Source: Haemonchus contortus
Taxonomy: Eukaryota; Nematoda; Chromadorea; Rhabditida; Trichostrongylidae
Direction: 5' to 3'
DNA: 64,000 nt
Assembly (NCBI GenBank): GCA_000469685.2
Contig: LS997564.1
Span: forward strand, 25,602,459-25,666,458
Shown: positions 11,009 to 24,000 of the stretch, piece after piece
Layout of the letters: the number at the start of each line of letters is the position of its first letter
Position numbering within the stretch: position 1 is the first letter of the stretch
Notes under the pieces: generated by a model
Told to the model about the DNA's origin: nothing
What the model saw: only the letters and a program-made list of their open reading frames with translations
Database searches by the model: none
Translations under genes and position numbers: made by a program

Positions 11009-14000
11009 ATGCGGCTACAGCGTTTATTGGGCTTGATTGCCATTGGTTTCATCAGTTTAGCTTCATCAGACAGTGAGTCTTCGATCTCTTTATGTAGCAT
11101 ACTAATCGATTGAAAATGTTATGACAGTGTAAGTCTTTTCTTTGCTCACTCTCCTTTACGGTGAAGCGGGCACCCGACATTCGTTTCTTTATTTTCTCGG
11201 GTTTTTGCTAAACGTAATCGGTTCCACTAAAATTAGTACCAAAGGGTGCATTTCAGCGTTGGTCATTTGAAGTTATAAAGGTAAGTTCAAAATTACTCGA
11301 GGTATCTAGTTTAAGCGAAATAATGGAAATTATGGTGGAGTGTAGAGCGAAAATGATGAAAAAAAATCGGTGGATTCAGAGAAATGTAGGGCTCTGAAAG
11401 GGTGGAGGTGGTGTAGTGGCAGCAAGCCACTGTATAGGCCATATACGCACTCATTACGCCGCTACGATTCTGATTGGAAGTCGAGTGCGGGGGCGCATCC
11501 CTCAGACAGGACTGATTAACGTCAAAGACTTTACCCTTTTATCCTTTAGGGCTCTGAAAAAGTAGAAAGAAAGGGGGTTGTACGAGAGTGTATGTCTACA
11601 ACTTCCTGGGTGTCTCCCACATAAGCATACTACTATTCCGCACGTCCCAAATGAAGCCCCTGTAACGCTCAGTTGAAGTCGTTTTTTGTTTTTTTGATGG
11701 TGCTATTCCTAGCGACATCCAACCAGGCACCGCCTTTACTCACTTTTTCTCCTGTCTTGCTTGTTTTGTCTTGTTTTTGACTATTTTCTTATTCGTTTTT
11801 TTATTCATGGTAGTATCCCATGGCGGTTTCCCAACTGCTATTCTATTCTCTCGTTGCTTTTGGCTACTATTCGGTTCACAATTGAATAAAACCCTCTTGA
11901 ATAGATTATCCGAGGGGTGACCGGTTAGGCTTATGGCAACAAGATTCGCAGCGGAATCGCCGAAACTTCAGGCATCAAGGTGTTTGTCAACCTCGTGTGG
12001 GGTTGTATCAATAGAACGGTTTCAATAGTAATGGCGAGGTTTTATCGAGTAACTGCTTCTCGTTCAAGAGCTGTTCAAGAATCGCTAAAGTTTGTAGAAT
12101 TTTTGGAGCCATATTATGGTAGCATACAATAGTCATATTGTGTATATCCGAGTAGAAACAGCCTCCTCTGAGGAATCTTGCCAAGCTGTCCCTCGAAAGC
12201 GAAAACGCAAGGAACTCCATGAGCGGAAACATGTTCTGCGTTTTTATCTATGGATAATACTTACCTCAAACTCAGGTTCAAAGTCGAGCTGTGATGTCCT
12301 CCCACCGTACTTTCGATGTAATGGCGCTGCTGTGGTCATCATCGATGGAACACCTCACATAGGCTCATTCCATGATTTTCAGAAGGTAATGCGTAATTCG
12401 CTTACCGTGATATGTTTTGTAGTCATTTCCGACTTTTGACTTCAGGAAATGACATTCGTACGCGACCGGCTCACTCCCAGAATGGATTTCGAATACTACT
12501 TCAAAGTTGCGTACTTGCTGACCGGTTTTCCTTATCAAGGCCATTCTGAAGGCAGATTTGTTAGCTGTCACAAAGATGCTTGTGAGGAGCTGGATGCTAT
12601 TGAGAAGCTCGCCGAGAAAGAGGGTTTTAGAAAGGAGAGCCTCAAAAAGTATGAAGCAACCAATCACATTGTCCATTGTCATCAATTTTTCTTCTAAGAG
12701 AGGTTTTTGTAGAGTCCTGGAACGCGTCGCAGCAAAGTATGAACACGAAGAATCGCTGATCCTCTTCTCCAGATCTGAGTGGGTGAAATACAACTTTTGA
12801 AGCAATGAAAGGCAAATTTAGGAGCTATTTAGAGACGAAAACGAGATTTCCGAAGCCGGCGACTACGCCCGGAAATACTTGCGGATCGCCATCACAGTGG
12901 TGGCTCTTGGCGGAGATGCACACCTATGGAGACATTTCCCAGCGGAATCGGTTTTCCCTGTTTGTATAGATAAACTGAACCAATCGCCTCATCTGGCATA
13001 CTGCCTCGCGGAAAGGAGCTGCGCGATATTCCACGATTGTAAGTTCCCTGACGATATCTTCGGAAGCCTTTCTATCTCCCGGAACTCACGCTTTCAGGCG
13101 ATCCAGGCTGGGATAGCAACCAGTCCACAAAGTTCTTCACACAAGCGAAGACTTCTATGCCAATGACAACAGAGAAGGCAACACCACGAGCGGCTACGAC
13201 ACAGCGTCCGACAACTACAGGGGCTCGTTCGAGTACGAGAGCACCCACGGAAGCTCCAGTGACCTACTCTCCCTCCGGACCTGCCCTGCCAACGAGCATC
13301 CCGGACGTTGAGGGAACACCATGCGCTTGTAACTATTCAACTTCATGGAATGATGTCATGCTCGTTTTCGAATCAACGGAATCCACAACCGAACATGGGC
13401 TTCAAGAGGTCTGTCGGATGCGTATCTCATGAGAATGATGTTGAATTTAGCAGCCTGAGACATTGAATGAGGTTGATATTTCCAAAGAACCGTTGAGTAG
13501 GGCTCCATAGGGTTATTTTCAAAGACTGGGAGTAATTCAGTAGCCATCAAGGACTCTCCATAATCTTCAGCATTCCAGATGTTGGCCTATGTACAGTCGA
13601 ACCTTTTCCGATTCAATATTCTTCCGTATCCGTCAAGCAATCAGGTAAGCATTCTTTTTCTTCGCTGGCTTTTCTTTTTAGGATAGGCGTTGCGTCAAAA
13701 AACGCAGAAAATGCGTCACTGCCGATAAATCGGCTTTGAAAACTTTGCCATTATCTGTGCTCTAAGAACACGCGCACGACTGTGATAATAACCTGTCGCT
13801 CTGTGTAATCCCATGCTAAGCTTTTGATTTTTCTCGAGTAGAACGGAAACGGTTCTACGTTTCAGGTTGAAACACTAACCACATTACGCTAAGTACAGGT
13901 CGCCGAAGCGCTCTTAGTGAGTTTGTACCACGAGCAAAGTGAGTAACTGGAAATCCATGCGAACCTATAGATCAGTGAGAAAAGCATAGACATGTTGACA

Positions 14001-17000
14001 GCTTTCACCGGCGAAGCTGATCCATTGTCAGTGCTATTGTATGTCAAACCGGGAGTATAGGAGCACTTACCCAATTATTGATGGACGCGGCAAACCTCGC
14101 GGCGAATTCCGTGGTGACTTAACACGGGGGACGGCACGAACGTGCGTTCGAGGATGCGCGTGGCAACTTGCGCGGCGAAGTTCGTGATGATTTGTACGAC
14201 TCTGGCGCCAATTTTCGGCGCACAAACTCAAAGTAGAGTAGTTCAGTAGAGTCAGATGATCCTTCGGATCCACTCTACTTCAAAGTTGGGCCGCCATGAT
14301 AGGCGCTGAAGTCGTGCAAATCGTTACGAACTTCGCCGCGGAATTTGCCGCGCGCATCCTCGGACGCACGGTCGTTCACATACTCGTTTAACCCATTGGC
14401 GACCATAACATTCGGTAGAGAAAGCGTGCTTTTCGTCCACGCGCGACTGCAGCCCACATGTGGACTACATGGTGCAGCATGACCATTTTTTGAGGTTTAT
14501 AAGAGAAATTCATAAGTTTTTCGGAATTCTCCTTCAGATGGGTTTGGTAAGGATGCCCACATTGAGTGATTACTGATCTTTATTATGGAACCGGCACTCA
14601 GTCTAATGGTCATTCAATTATAAGTTCAATCATTACCAGAAACCGTTTCTGGAAACTTTTACGAGCTTCGCATTTGGTCGATAACAGCGAAAATGCTGAT
14701 GACGACCGTCTTTTCGAACTATCTCAATTTTTGAAGTTATTCAACGAACGAAGAATTCACCAAGGTAATGTACTCCTCCGAAAAACACCTTTACAATTGT
14801 ACAATTAGAAGATTTTCTAGGACCACGCTGTATGTAGTTTCATTCAGGCCTGTTGTAGTGTTTTGAGAAAAAAAATTGTAAAAAAATGGAAATATAGATG
14901 AATATAACAAGAAATACAACTACAGTCTACATGTGGACTGCACGGTCCCACACGGCCGAAAAAGTGCAGTCCACTTATTCACTGCATTGTCGTCAATGGG
15001 TTAAATGAGGGAGGCCTATCATTGGGGTACAGGTCTTAAGTAGATTGCATAGGTAGGGACAGCTGATGCTACTTATCTACCCTACATCGAATTTGTGCCC
15101 CAGTAATAGGCGCCAGGGTCATTTGACTCACAACAAATTTCGCCACTCATTTGCCGCATCCATCCTGAATTGGGTGAATGGTACATCCCCAGTGCACAAT
15201 TCTTTGAAAAGAAGCCCCGCCTATAATCGTCGTATTGAAGAAGCATTTGATACCTGCGACTAAACACGATTTTCATTGACAAGACTGGAACTGTCACGGA
15301 AAAGCCGAATCAACAAGGCTAAACAGGTGGTATTGTTGAGGGGATGCAAGATGAACTCGTAAAAACAAATATGGTGCAGATGAATGGTGATTGTCGCTCC
15401 GCGGCCAGAGCAACGTCGCACGCGAAGGAATGAGCTTAGTGAAGCAGCGGGTAGAAAATACAGAAACAAAAAAGTGGCAGTAGAATTATGCCAGAAATAA
15501 CAATCGATCGAGGTGTGTGAAGAACGCTAGGACTGCAATTGCGAGACAACTGGTCCGCTACTATCGCGTGCGGCGAATCGCTTACACAAAACCGATTCAA
15601 CTGCCCGTATCCACGCAATGAACTTGTCAAGACCACCACTTTTCATTCCTTATGTGCACATCCCAGAATCGTTGGCAGTTACAGACGCCCGTTCGTGCAG
15701 TAGGAACCCTCCAACGTGCGAACCAGATTTCTTTTGTTGACCTATTCCTCACCTTTGCTTATTTTTCCCAACGTCTGGGCTGCGATGATAGTTAAATGGG
15801 AAGTTCCCGGGTAGAAATTTCGTAACGGACAGACAGACAAGAGCGTTTATAGTGCGGCTTGTCGCTTTAACAGTGAATGAAGCAATCTAAAATGGATTAA
15901 GAGAATCAAATGTTTTTATTTTCATAAGGCATGAGTTTAGTAAAAAAAATCAGGGAAGGTCTGGACTTGAATAGGGTAAAAAATTGAAGAAAAATTGTTG
16001 CAAAGATGTTCGTCTATATTTTCCTGATTGGAGTTGAGTTTTGTCTACGCATATGTTCTACACAACTCAACCTTGACCTAGTTCTTTCAGCTGAGCACGA
16101 GAATCGGAGTGGTCGTCTACGGCTTGACGGCTCATCTATATGCTCCTTTAGGTTCATTGACATACAATGAATTCTTGAACATCCAAAACCTACCGTACTA
16201 CGGAGACCAAATAGTGAATTTGGAAGAGTTAGTGAATACCCTTGCCCTTTCATCATGCCTGCCTTTGAATCACAGACTTCCAGTGCTCTTCGAATGGCCG
16301 CACTTCAATTCCAAACAGAAATGGACCGATCTAATTCCAGAAACGTCATCATACTGCTAGCCACATCCTACAGGTTTGTGAAGAGCAGCTAAAACTACGG
16401 TAAAATCGAAATTCAGCAATCAACCTGGACGTAATTTATCGTAGTTCAGTGCTGGAGGAGCATTCAACCCAAAACAAGTGGCTGACCAGTTCAAAGAAGA
16501 TAATGGCGTCTTGGTCGTTTATAGTAAGCGAAAATTTACATTCAGTTATATTTGCTGTTTTTTGAATATGATAACCGCTGACGTTATAGATTATGCGGAA
16601 GAACATGGTTTCCCTGAGCCTAAGCTGCAGGATATTGCATCGCCAGGATACTTCCTTTCTTCCCAAACCGACCTCGTAGGGAATGGAATTAGTGAAGCAC
16701 TGTGCAGCGGTAATTCTGCTCACTTGCCCTTCGTTCTTCTTCCTCAGGTGAAAAAGGTCTATTGGTTCCAGCGAATTGCTTCTGTCGTCAAGGATACGAT
16801 CCATTCCAAGTGAATCCTCCAAGAAATACACCTTTTGGAGGTATGTGAGCGAAAATGGTTCTACTTGATTTGTAGTGAGCTGCTGGGACCTGCGTTTAGG
16901 ATTTAGAGGCAGCCCATGTGAAGTGCTTAGAGCAGGTTAATGTTTTCAAACTTCAGGCTGCTACTCTGTGAAACAAGCTCAAACGACTTACTCGTTAGCA

Positions 17001-19567
17001 ACCAGCCGTTGTAGAATGGAAGGAGGTGTAGTAGCTCTCGCAAAAACAAGAAATCAAACAGAGTACCTCGACATAAGTAAGTTATTCTCTCAAGATATAC
17101 GTGAGATATTCTCCTCGAGTTGCCCTACTCTAACCAGTACATATTTTACAAAAATTTGTGAAAAGTATTAAAATCGTTTTGGCGTTAATCAATCCCGTCT
17201 GAGGGATACGCCCCCACATTGGACTCCCAAACGGAATCGTAGTGGCGTAATGAGTGCGTATGTGGCCTATACCATGGCTTGCGGTGGCCAGCCGATGGGC
17301 AAGCCAGAGCTTTTATCCTTCCAGACGAATTTGGTGCCAATTCACCGACCCCAGAGGGATGGAATGCTTGGTTGACGTAGGCGGATATAGGACCGGGATT
17401 GGAACCTAACCATGGGTGTGGGATAGTGCGCCACTTGCCACTACACCACCTCCACCCACAAAAAATGATGTCTGCTGAAAATCAAGGGGTAAATCTGACT
17501 TTCTACGAAACTTTGCAAGTAGGATGCGTCTTCATCATATTTGGCACTGAGCCCGAACTCCAGTACGAGCATGGCTAATCTTTCTCCTAATGTCTTAGGT
17601 GTTACCCTCGGCCAAGAGGTTACAATTTTTGTAAGACTGACAATTCGGGCAGTAGCTAGCCATCTTGGCCGAGGCTTCAGAGGAGAACACCAAAACATCA
17701 AGATACCATGCTAAACATTCAGTGGGAGCCGAACATGGTTGTCACCTAGTGTTTTGTGATTTGTTCCTGGCCAGCCGTATTATTCCCTCAGCTAGGCTCT
17801 ATGACATCGGCTAGCATCCACTATTGGGACTTCTTCTATACTCCTTTGTCGTAATATTTCTCGAAGAGTTGTCGGATGAGGTCTGGGAAGTATCAAACAT
17901 CGCTAGCTGATTGTAAATACATAGAGAGCTCTATCCGTGGCCTGCCTTATTCGTTTTGGAATCGTCAAAGGCTGAATACTTATCAGCGTCAGCAAAAGTA
18001 AGCACAAGGACCTGGTGACAATTCTCATTTTTGGGGGGCATATTAGGTCTCCATTCGAGGTTTTACTTGCGCTGGGCTCATCACGGGGGAGGCATGTTCA
18101 GACAGGCACCAGAACGAAAAGCGGCCAAAGACTCACTGAAAACTCAAGTACTACTACTACTTACTATATCTATGCTTAGTACTCGTTCCTCAAGTGCTCA
18201 CTCACTAGGAGGTAAGTTACAATCCCTGTTGAGACTCATCTCTCACTGGAACCAAATCAAAATCGAAAAGAATCATACAAAAAGAATGACATAAGTAGGT
18301 CATTCTCTCAAGATATGTGTGATCATATATGTATGTCATTAGGTTGAGAGCATATTTTCAGAGTTCGTTACTGATAGCAGTTTCTGGATTGGCCTGAAAT
18401 GGGATCAGCTCAGTCAAACATACAAATGGGCGGATGGAAGCACGGTGAGACCATAAAATACCTTTGAAATAGGGCTTTAGTTATCTATACAGGCATCAGA
18501 GAGCGATTCTATCGGTTCCAGTCACTCAGATCTGTTCGGTAGGATAAGCACAACTTTGTAGAGCTCACCACATTAGTGCAATTTGATATGAGAGTTGGGG
18601 ATGGGTGAGGGCTAGCAGAACTGCGGTCGCATCACTGGGAACCCACTACTGTGTACTCCTCATCCTTTGCCGATGGTTATTCGGGTTTCAACGGTTAGGA
18701 AGTTCTTGGTTGCTTGTTACGGACAGGACGCCTTTGCGTTTTTAGGTCCATAATATCGTCTATAACGATTCTACATATTAAAGTCCCACGGGCTAGATGG
18801 GATGAGCGTTTTGTTGTGCAAAGTACTCAGAAAATCCACCTTTCTCCTTCAAACTGAACTTTAGTACGATCATCTTTCAATAGTACCTCGTTTAGCTTCA
18901 GCAGCTTTGACCGTTACGGTAACGGGCTTACTTTCTCTGGCCCATGCTCGTGAAGATTTTATGGAAGTCTCCGGATAGTAGATGAAGCCAGCGTTAGTCG
19001 CGGAAAATATCTTAAAGTTTCACTTGGCCTTTTAAATTGATTTCGAGTGCTATCATTTTTTGCTGGGATCTCAATTCTCGTCGATTCAGTACCATTTGAA
19101 CCACCTTACGCTGTACTTCCCTAGGTTGAACAGCTATCTTGGAACCTTCTTAAAATTCGAAGGTAAGGCATTCTGCTTTGGCTAGGAGAACGGATAGCAT
19201 AGTGAAAATTTGAAGAGAAATTCGATGAAATTCTCGTCAAATGAATCTTGAGCTGCTAGGCCTAGCGAATTCAGATGACTGCAGGATTGCTGATTAACGA
19301 CTTCACAAATACATAGCCTGAACAATATTAGATCTGGTCACTTTTGCTTCTTCCTTCCATCTTTTTGTACCGAAAAAATTGCAGCTGTCGCCTGAAAACC
19401 AGCAATGGATATCATCAGCTCCTCATCAGACCGGTGTCGATTGCGTACGAGTTGCGCCACAGGGAGCAGAGCTTGCTTGGATCGCTGCCGACTGTCGGCA
19501 GAGTTTTGTCTACTCTTGTGAAATTGCTGCATGTGATTCGGAAACGCTATGCACCGAAGATGTCTAA
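11009..19567 (+). CDS. secreted VWA-domain C-type lectin (CLEC-like), 15 exons
   Basis: Exons: 11009-11072, 11237-11280, 12284-12385, 12446-12648, 12713-12782, 12822-13038, 13098-13408, 13579-13644, 16091-16231, 16276-16373, 16450-16523, 16590-16709, 16957-17076, 18362-18444, 19385-19567. They close in phase to 631 residues. Residues 1-20 are a signal peptide (MRLQRLLGLIAIGFISLASS). A first, divergent VWA-like region covers about 45-230. A Thr/Pro-rich linker follows (TTEKATPRAATTQRPTTTG). A second VWA runs from about 325 to 500, with WNDVMLVFES, TRIGVVVYG and a late strand VIILLATSY followed by PKQVADQFKEDNGVLVV. The CTLD is about 504-628, with GCYSV, SSFWIGL, WADGS and paired Cys late in the domain. 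The layout matches C. elegans CLEC proteins that join VWA to CTLD, which are extracellular and often gut or immunity related. Both MIDAS-like motifs look degenerate. The third exon may instead start at 12276. A polyA signal lies at 19608. Confidence 0.85.
11401..11550 (+). repeat. SINE with internal deletion (intron of lectin gene)
   Basis: The head GGTGGAGGTGGTGTAGTGG is joined directly to the CCACTGTATAGGCCATATA body block. The usual tail with CTACGATTC, GCGCATCCCTCAGAC and TTTATCC follows. The B box and the middle of the unit are deleted. Confidence 0.7.
14079..14400. repeat. fold-back MITE (inverted-repeat hairpin)
   Basis: Two GC-rich arms, about 14079-14215 and 14290-14385, are imperfect reverse complements: GTGCGTTCGAGGATGCGCG on one side pairs with CGCGCATCCTCGGACGCAC on the other. 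The GGCGCC/TAGGCGC blocks sit at the inner ends. It lies in the intron 13645-16090 of the lectin gene. The same family occurs near 15008 and 63604. Confidence 0.7.
14390..15003. repeat. possible non-autonomous element with inverted ends
   Basis: The left end carries GTTTAACCCATTGGCGA and the right end (about 14988-15003) carries the near reverse complement TCGTCAATGGGTTAA. A second paired block, CCACATGTGGACTACATGG on the left and CTACATGTGGACTGCAC on the right, lies just inside. The interior has no convincing protein. Confidence 0.45.
15008..15205. repeat. fold-back MITE, second copy
   Basis: It contains CCTATCATTGGGGTACAGG and, inverted, CCCCAGTAATAGGCGCCAG. Outer blocks read CGCCACTCATTTGCCGC and ATCCTGAATTGGGTGAAT. 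These match the order in the copy at 63604-63835. Confidence 0.65.
17170..17459 (-). repeat. tRNA-derived SINE, near full length
   Basis: It reads in reverse. The tail is at 17175-17230 (GGCGTTAATCAATCCCGTC), the body carries GTGGCCTATACCATGGC, and the head ends with CACTTGCCACTACACCACC. It lies in the lectin-gene intron 17077-18361. Confidence 0.75.
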
Positions 19568-19607
19568 AATCATTTCAAGCTCGAGGCAACTAACTAGACT
19601 ATGTTGT

Positions 19608-19613
19608 AATAAA
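19608..19613 (+). promoter_or_regulatory. polyadenylation signal of the lectin gene
   Basis: An AATAAA lies 41 nt after the TAA that ends the lectin reading frame. This spacing is typical of short nematode 3' UTRs. Confidence 0.6.
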
Positions 19614-19736
19614 GATGGACGTTTGTTTGAACCATCACATCTTTAAAATTTGGGATTTTCAGTAGCGCCGAGTGGTTGCCTTGCTTAAAAAGGTGAAAGA
19701 ATGAGCTGGTTTCATTAGGAACAGATTTATCTGGGG

Positions 19737-19793
19737 TATTTATTGTTATTCTATTGTTATATTGTTATATTCTATTGTTGTTTATTGTTATCG
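19737..19793. repeat. TATTGTTA simple repeat
   Basis: Irregular tandem iterations of TATTGTTAT and TCTATTGTT over about 55 nt. Confidence 0.8.
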
Positions 19794-21091
19794 AATACTC
19801 GTAGTTGTCCTAGGAATGGGCTCGAAATTCACTTGGATCGTTTGAGCCTGAAAACCTATTCCCACACCGTTGTTTGGGCACCTGACCGTTGCCGACGTTA
19901 AGACGTGCAGTCCTAGGTACGATTGAGAGCGTTCTCCCACACTCTCTCTAGGCAGATAAACGTGTAGTCCTCAATATCATTAGGCAAGCTAAAGTGCAAT
20001 AATGGAATCAATGTAGCAATAAATTGCAGAATATCCCAAAGTGGTTTCCTCGATACAACCAAAGCAGAACACCCAGTAGCAACTATGGAGACGTCGTTCC
20101 TCGAATTCTGATTTCAGATTAATATCAGTATTGCTATACGCTGTTATACGAATTAAGCAACTTGGCTCCTGCCCTGCATAATTAACTTTTCCCTGCGAAT
20201 ACTGGTGCTGCTCTTGACAAATGTTCCGTTATACTACGGATTCTGGCTAGTTATGGCGATGGTGCCCTCCATTAAAACTATTTGATCAGATGCTGAAATA
20301 CAATCCAAGCTTTTGGGTCTCGAATAAACAGAATTCTTATTTTCTCCTTAGCGTTAATTCCAGGGGGTTGGAAGGTCCACTATCCTTGTCAATTGCCTCC
20401 GCTTCGTCCCATCTGCGGCACCTTTAACCGTTACTACTGCCTCGGCGAAGTCCTTCTTGATCACCCCTCGCCACCTTTTCTTTGGAAGGGCATTCCATCG
20501 CCTTCCTTATCGGGTGATTCTTTGGCCCTCTCGGTACGTGTCCGTACCATCAAAGACACTGCTCTATCACATTCAGCTGGAGAGGTAGTGTTTGCGTGAC
20601 CACCCTGACGTCTTCTTTTTTGTCCAGTCGCGTCCAACCGCAGACCCATCTGTGCATCCTTATTCCAGCGGATGAAGCTGCAAGCTGCCTTTATTGAACA
20701 GAATATTGCAATGTAATACAAGATTCAGTAGGACGCATTTAATCGGACATTATAGTTATAACTGGTAATCACAATAGGCGTAGACGGTCAGCATGAATGA
20801 GGCAGAAATTGTGTGCGTGAAAGGAGTTACCGGATGGGTCAAATGAATCCACAATTCTGACGATAGACAGACGAGAAGACTATAGATCGCCTTCTTCAAT
20901 ATATGTACAATTGAAAACATTTTGAAAAATGATAAGTAGATCGGCTGATAAGGAATATCACAGATAAATTTCTGAAAGAGACTTGAGTGAGGGAAGAAAT
21001 GGATGCGCACACTGAGCATAAGAGATCGGTGACGAGGCGGCAACGGCTTCAAACATTTGACTGCACACCCATAGCCTGAAATCACCCAGAT

Positions 21092-24000
21092 TCAACGGTT
21101 GAAATTCCAGACACTGCTTTCACTGCTTCCTACCGGATATCGCCTTCGATAGAGTCCATTTGGATCAGACTGGGGTGCTGAGTTGAGTCCATCGTAGTTG
21201 ATGGTGATCTCGGAATTGATTTGGAACTTTTGTGGAAGAGGATTCCCGTCGGGACCTCGCTCACCCGTTGATGGTGGGATGACGATATGTTGTGGAATGG
21301 AGATACCACCGGAGAGTGGGAACGTGGCGTCAGTTTGCACAGTATCGAAAGAGGTCCTGAAAGAATTTGGCTATGTTGGGAAGGGCTACCAACACTAACA
21401 GGTAACATCACTCACTCTTTCTCTGGCTTTTCCATTCTCGACGTTTCGCCGTTTCTGTACTCGTGTCGCCGTTCTCGAGGTCGTCTCTCGCTGATCCGTT
21501 CGACGATCTCATCTCTTCCTTTTTTGTCATAATCGTCCCTTTCACGATGACGTCTGCTGCGGTCGTCTCCGCTTCGCTCTTTTCGCCGCCGACGATCGTC
21601 GCGATCACGGTTATGATGATCACTATGAGATCTGAAACAGAAGGCTGTTATGAAGTGTCTTGATATTTTCTGACATAATAAGGCGTCTTCGAATAAATCA
21701 TTACAAGGAGGTCGAACTAGTTCTCACGGTGATGTTCCAAAACCTTTCAGAAGATAAAACTTTTTACTCCTGTCATTTTCTCGCAGCCGCATCCACCATG
21801 CTGGCACACTACAAGAAAAGCTCAAGTTGCGCCTTGCAATAAGTAACCCCTAATTTGAAAATATCAGCCAGCAGCCCTTGTGGGTCAAAGAGCTACTCAT
21901 TTTCAAGGACTCATTCATTCATCAACTCGGTCAGCTCATGGAGATCTGAAAGATGCACCGTCATGTTGACTTTTGTCCCCCACCTGAAAGTACGTTTTTG
22001 AAGTTGACCCCATAGAACGTTCCCTTTTGAAAGGTGTTTTCGAATGAAAACCTGAGCCCGTCTCTACTTTTATGCTCAAATCACTGAATGCGATCATCGA
22101 TGTTTCTCAAAGCTTTTATGTCAGTCATTTACGCTATACCCATGACTTTTGGGACCTTCCACAGAATAAAGCAGTGGCAGCCTGTAATGAGTGACGAAGC
22201 TTTGTATTGGGTTCTCATGGACGCGCAGGAGCACGCGGTACACAGTATTACTGCGTCATGGAACTGCGATAACCATATCATAGCGCTAATAAGCTGCGCG
22301 TTGCGCCCGTCGATAGGACTCATATTAGGTAGGCTTCCTATCGACTTCGGTTCACTTGGAATTCCTCAGTTATCGAATCACAGGAGATATAAACACCGCT
22401 CACGATTATGTATGCTACACACATTCATTTCCCTACTATGTACTCGATGATTAGACTCCGATATGCTAACCTGATGTAGCACTATATCGCAAGGTTATCT
22501 ATAGAAGAGATGGCGTTGAGTAATTAAGCTCGCTCACAGGTTCAATCATGGCGTTGGGTTTACTTCCAGATTTTTACGGAGCATTCTCAATTAAACGCCC
22601 AATTTTGATGTTGGTTCTAGTAAAGTGATTCATTCCTTCCTTACTGCACAAGTCACATAGGTGCAGTGAATGAACACTAAACTTGAGAAACAAAGTAAGT
22701 AGAATAGGAGCTGGAGTGGCTGATGAACATAAAGAAAACGGCTGTACCTTCTGCTTCGTCTGCCTTTCTCTGCTCGTTCAAACCTTTCGGTGGTATCAGT
22801 TATCTCGGATTCAGAACACCGCGTTCTACTCCGATGCCGTCTCCTGCGATCATGAGTCGATTCTGAAAAATATGAGGGTTGGTCCACCAGCACAGTTAAT
22901 TTTTTGGAGTTCTAGCAGTACCGTTTGGCGATTCAGATTCGGATGAGTTGTTCACGTGACGGCTTCGTGAGCGATGTCTCCTAGATGAGCTCCTGAATCA
23001 AAAACGATTTATGGATCGAGGCACTATTCTGAAATATACTAACAGCTCTCACACTAAGTGTAAAAATCCATCACCCATGATCAAGAAAATATAGAAAAAT
23101 TGGAAAAGTTATCCTAAGCGTCAACCCTGTTTTGGGACGGGATTGGGTGGGTCTCGCATTCAAATTCTAATATGAATTGCTTGTAAAGGCATGTTTAGCC
23201 TTATGGGCCAGCCTATATAAATACAAACGAATGTACTCATCCCCACAAATGTGACTGGTACTAACTTACCAACCCGTGAAGATGAAAATTTGGGTAGTCG
23301 AGGCGATACAAGAGCTACTTTCTGTACCATACACGTGGTAGCGGAACCATTCGGCTTTATGCCCTCCCTCCCAAAAAAATAGAATCGAAACTACTTTTGC
23401 TTTTATTTTCAAACTTTTTTTTAACTTTTGAACTGATAAACTACTTTTGACTACTCGGCTTTTGAACGGCATTTTACTAGTCTATCTATAGCACTGAAAA
23501 AGAACACCTAGCCACCTGTGCTTCCCATGACGGCAACTCCGATGAGAGACCAGCGTGCCATCATATAGGGAAGGGACGGAACGTGAATGCTGAAAATGAA
23601 GTTAGTAGATTCTTCGAGTGCGGAGAACACCTGTTCGATTACCTGTAGAGGAAAGTCTTGTCGTACTGGCCTGCTTATGTCTACAGGTTCACTTGTTGCC
23701 TCTCCTCGTTCTGAGAGTAGGGCTGAAAGAGAAGCTGTCCATTTTCTCTTTACTTACAGGATATGTAGGCCTTATAGGGTAGGAAGAAAATAAAGGATTA
23801 GGAAAGTAAGAAGAATATAACGAACCTATTTTTTGTTGGTCCTTCACCCAGTGTGCCACTGGATCCTCTTCCTTTTCAGGAAAACGGGCTTTTGGTTCTC
23901 GATCATATCTCACACGCTGAAATTTTCAGCACTTATGATGACTTAAGGAGATCTATACAGTTCATGGATAGGCCTCCCTATTGTTGGCAACAGCATAGAA

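Larger units (their letters stand above)
19568..21091. other. intergenic between convergent genes
   Basis: The plus-strand lectin gene and the minus-strand membrane-protein gene converge here. A TATTGTT-type simple repeat lies at 19737-19793. TTTATT at 20690-20695, which is AATAAA on the minus strand, is a candidate polyA signal for the membrane-protein gene, about 400 nt after its stop. No further gene was recognised. Confidence 0.5.

Noticed and set aside
22088..22450. 120-codon plus-strand frame
   Set aside because: Lies antisense in an intron of the minus-strand membrane-protein gene and has no recognisable feature.
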